From NCBI GenBank assembly GCA_034431895.1, contig DAOUCM010000009.1, positions 1 through 5,822 on the forward strand: a stretch of DNA of 5,822 nucleotides, read 5' to 3'. The notes below the pieces were generated by a model. That model had not been told where the DNA came from, did not search any database, and saw only the letters and a program-made list of their open reading frames with translations. Shown here in pieces: positions 5,447-5,822 of the stretch; the stretch's first letter is position 1, and each line of letters opens with the position of its first letter. The position numbers and the translations under genes are program-made. Source of the DNA: JAABUE01 sp034431895 (GTDB taxonomy: Bacteria; Chloroflexota; Anaerolineae; Anaerolineales; Villigracilaceae).

Positions 5447-5524
5447 AACCGTCCCGAAGGCTTTTCAGAGCAATGGTATGGGCAAAATCGAGCCTTCACC
5501 CTGCGGGTACTTCGCGGGACGGTT
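5447..5524. repeat. Long interrupted inverted repeat at the end of the hydrolase gene
   Basis: The contiguous left arm 5447-5462 (AACCGTCCCG then GAAGGCT, sharing one G) pairs with two right-arm blocks: AGCCTTC (5491-5497) and CGGGACGGTT (5515-5524). The pairings are perfect over 7 and 10 bp, with a 17-base bulge (5498-5514) and a 28-base loop. The right arm ends in the stop codon of the minus-strand hydrolase gene, so its transcript would fold right after translation ends. There is no U-run, so it may be a repeat or mRNA-stabilising stem rather than an intrinsic terminator. Confidence 0.5.
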
Positions 5525-5822
5525 CAGAATTCAGGTTGACTTAACAGGGTTTTCAGGGCTTTTGCTGTGATCTCTGGCGCTTCGAGCATGGGCATGTGAC
5601 CCGCGCCGGTCACTTCCACAAAAGAAGCCTGGGGCAGCGCCGCCTTGACCTCGCGCGCGCGTTCTACCGGCACCAGCACGTCTGCCTCTCCATGAACGAT
5701 GACGACCGGGAAATGGAAAGAGGGAAGGAAAGGCGTCGCATCCTGGCGCTCGGCCATGGCCCTGAGCGCTCCCGCCAGCCCAGCGGGAGATTGCGCTTCG
5801 ATCAACTTGCGGACCAGCGCCT
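5524..5822 (-). CDS. Alpha/beta hydrolase, C-terminal part (5' end beyond the window)
   Basis: 98 complete codons are visible, and the frame stays open to the right edge, so the N-terminus and nucleophile serine motif are not seen. The strand FPVVIVHGEADVLVPVERA (residues 37-55 of the fragment) carries the catalytic Asp (D47) in the usual GxxDxxxP setting. FVEVTGAGHMPMLEAPE (67-83) carries the catalytic His (H75). Both are classic for the fold-superfamily of esterases, C-C hydrolases and haloperoxidase-like enzymes. The specific substrate cannot be inferred from this part. The protein ends QPEF with TGA at 5526-5524. The GC-rich composition resembles the rest of the window and differs from the acetyltransferase next to it. 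Confidence 0.85.
   Translation of the reverse strand, partial: ALVRKLIEAQSPAGLAGALRAMAERQDATPFLPSFHFPVVIVHGEADVLVPVERAREVKAALPQASFVEVTGAGHMPMLEAPEITAKALKTLLSQPEF

Larger units (their letters stand above)
5140..5523. other. Gene-poor intergenic stretch of mixed, repeat-rich DNA
   Basis: About 385 bases without a convincing gene separate two minus-strand genes. It holds, in order, a hairpin CTGCGC-CGCACA-GCGCAG (5179-5196), a doubtful small frame, two head-to-head copies of a dispersed repeat, and the first arm of a long interrupted inverted repeat. The sequence changes from AT-rich on the left (5209-5300) to GC-richer on the right, so a boundary of the acquired acetyltransferase segment probably lies here. 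Confidence 0.6.

Overview
The window is mostly GC-rich DNA with one clearly AT-richer block. It reads as an accessory region of a bacterial chromosome. Large GC-rich genes, degenerate IS110 remnants, dispersed palindromic repeats and the style of the large methylase-like gene suggest an environmental Chloroflexota (Anaerolineae-like) genome. That assignment is an inference from protein style, not from a marker gene.

Layout, left to right. Positions 1-398 are decayed mobile DNA. A short open stretch of unknown origin (1-147) is followed by the C-terminal tail of an IS110-family transposase (about 156-398). Positions 399-518 hold a dispersed palindromic repeat and a probable promoter. A 743-codon plus-strand gene (519-2750) encodes a protein built like the DUF1156-type DNA adenine methylases: a methyltransferase motif I, a CxxC...CxxC zinc knuckle, and helical, winged-helix-like and C-terminal modules. 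The catalytic DPPY position reads IPRP and the acidic motif II position reads NNP, so it looks like a catalytically dead methylase scaffold.

The gap from 2751 to 3046 contains a non-coding miniature transposable element of about 164 bp, not explained by any gene. It has 16-17 bp terminal inverted repeats, three internal hairpins and a perfect 10 bp flanking direct repeat. Just downstream is a putative promoter and a GT-B type glycosyl/glycerophosphotransferase-like gene (3047-4492), probably for surface polysaccharide.

The right part is on the minus strand: a small AT-rich GNAT acetyltransferase (4670-5128), probably acquired horizontally, then about 385 bp without a convincing gene. That stretch holds two head-to-head copies of a dispersed repeat and a long interrupted inverted repeat. 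It ends in the C-terminal part of an alpha/beta hydrolase (5524 to the window edge). Gene order does not define one operon; the neighbours look independently acquired or rearranged. The best candidates for something undescribed are the degenerate methylase-like protein and the miniature element. No CRISPR array, tRNA or rRNA was seen.
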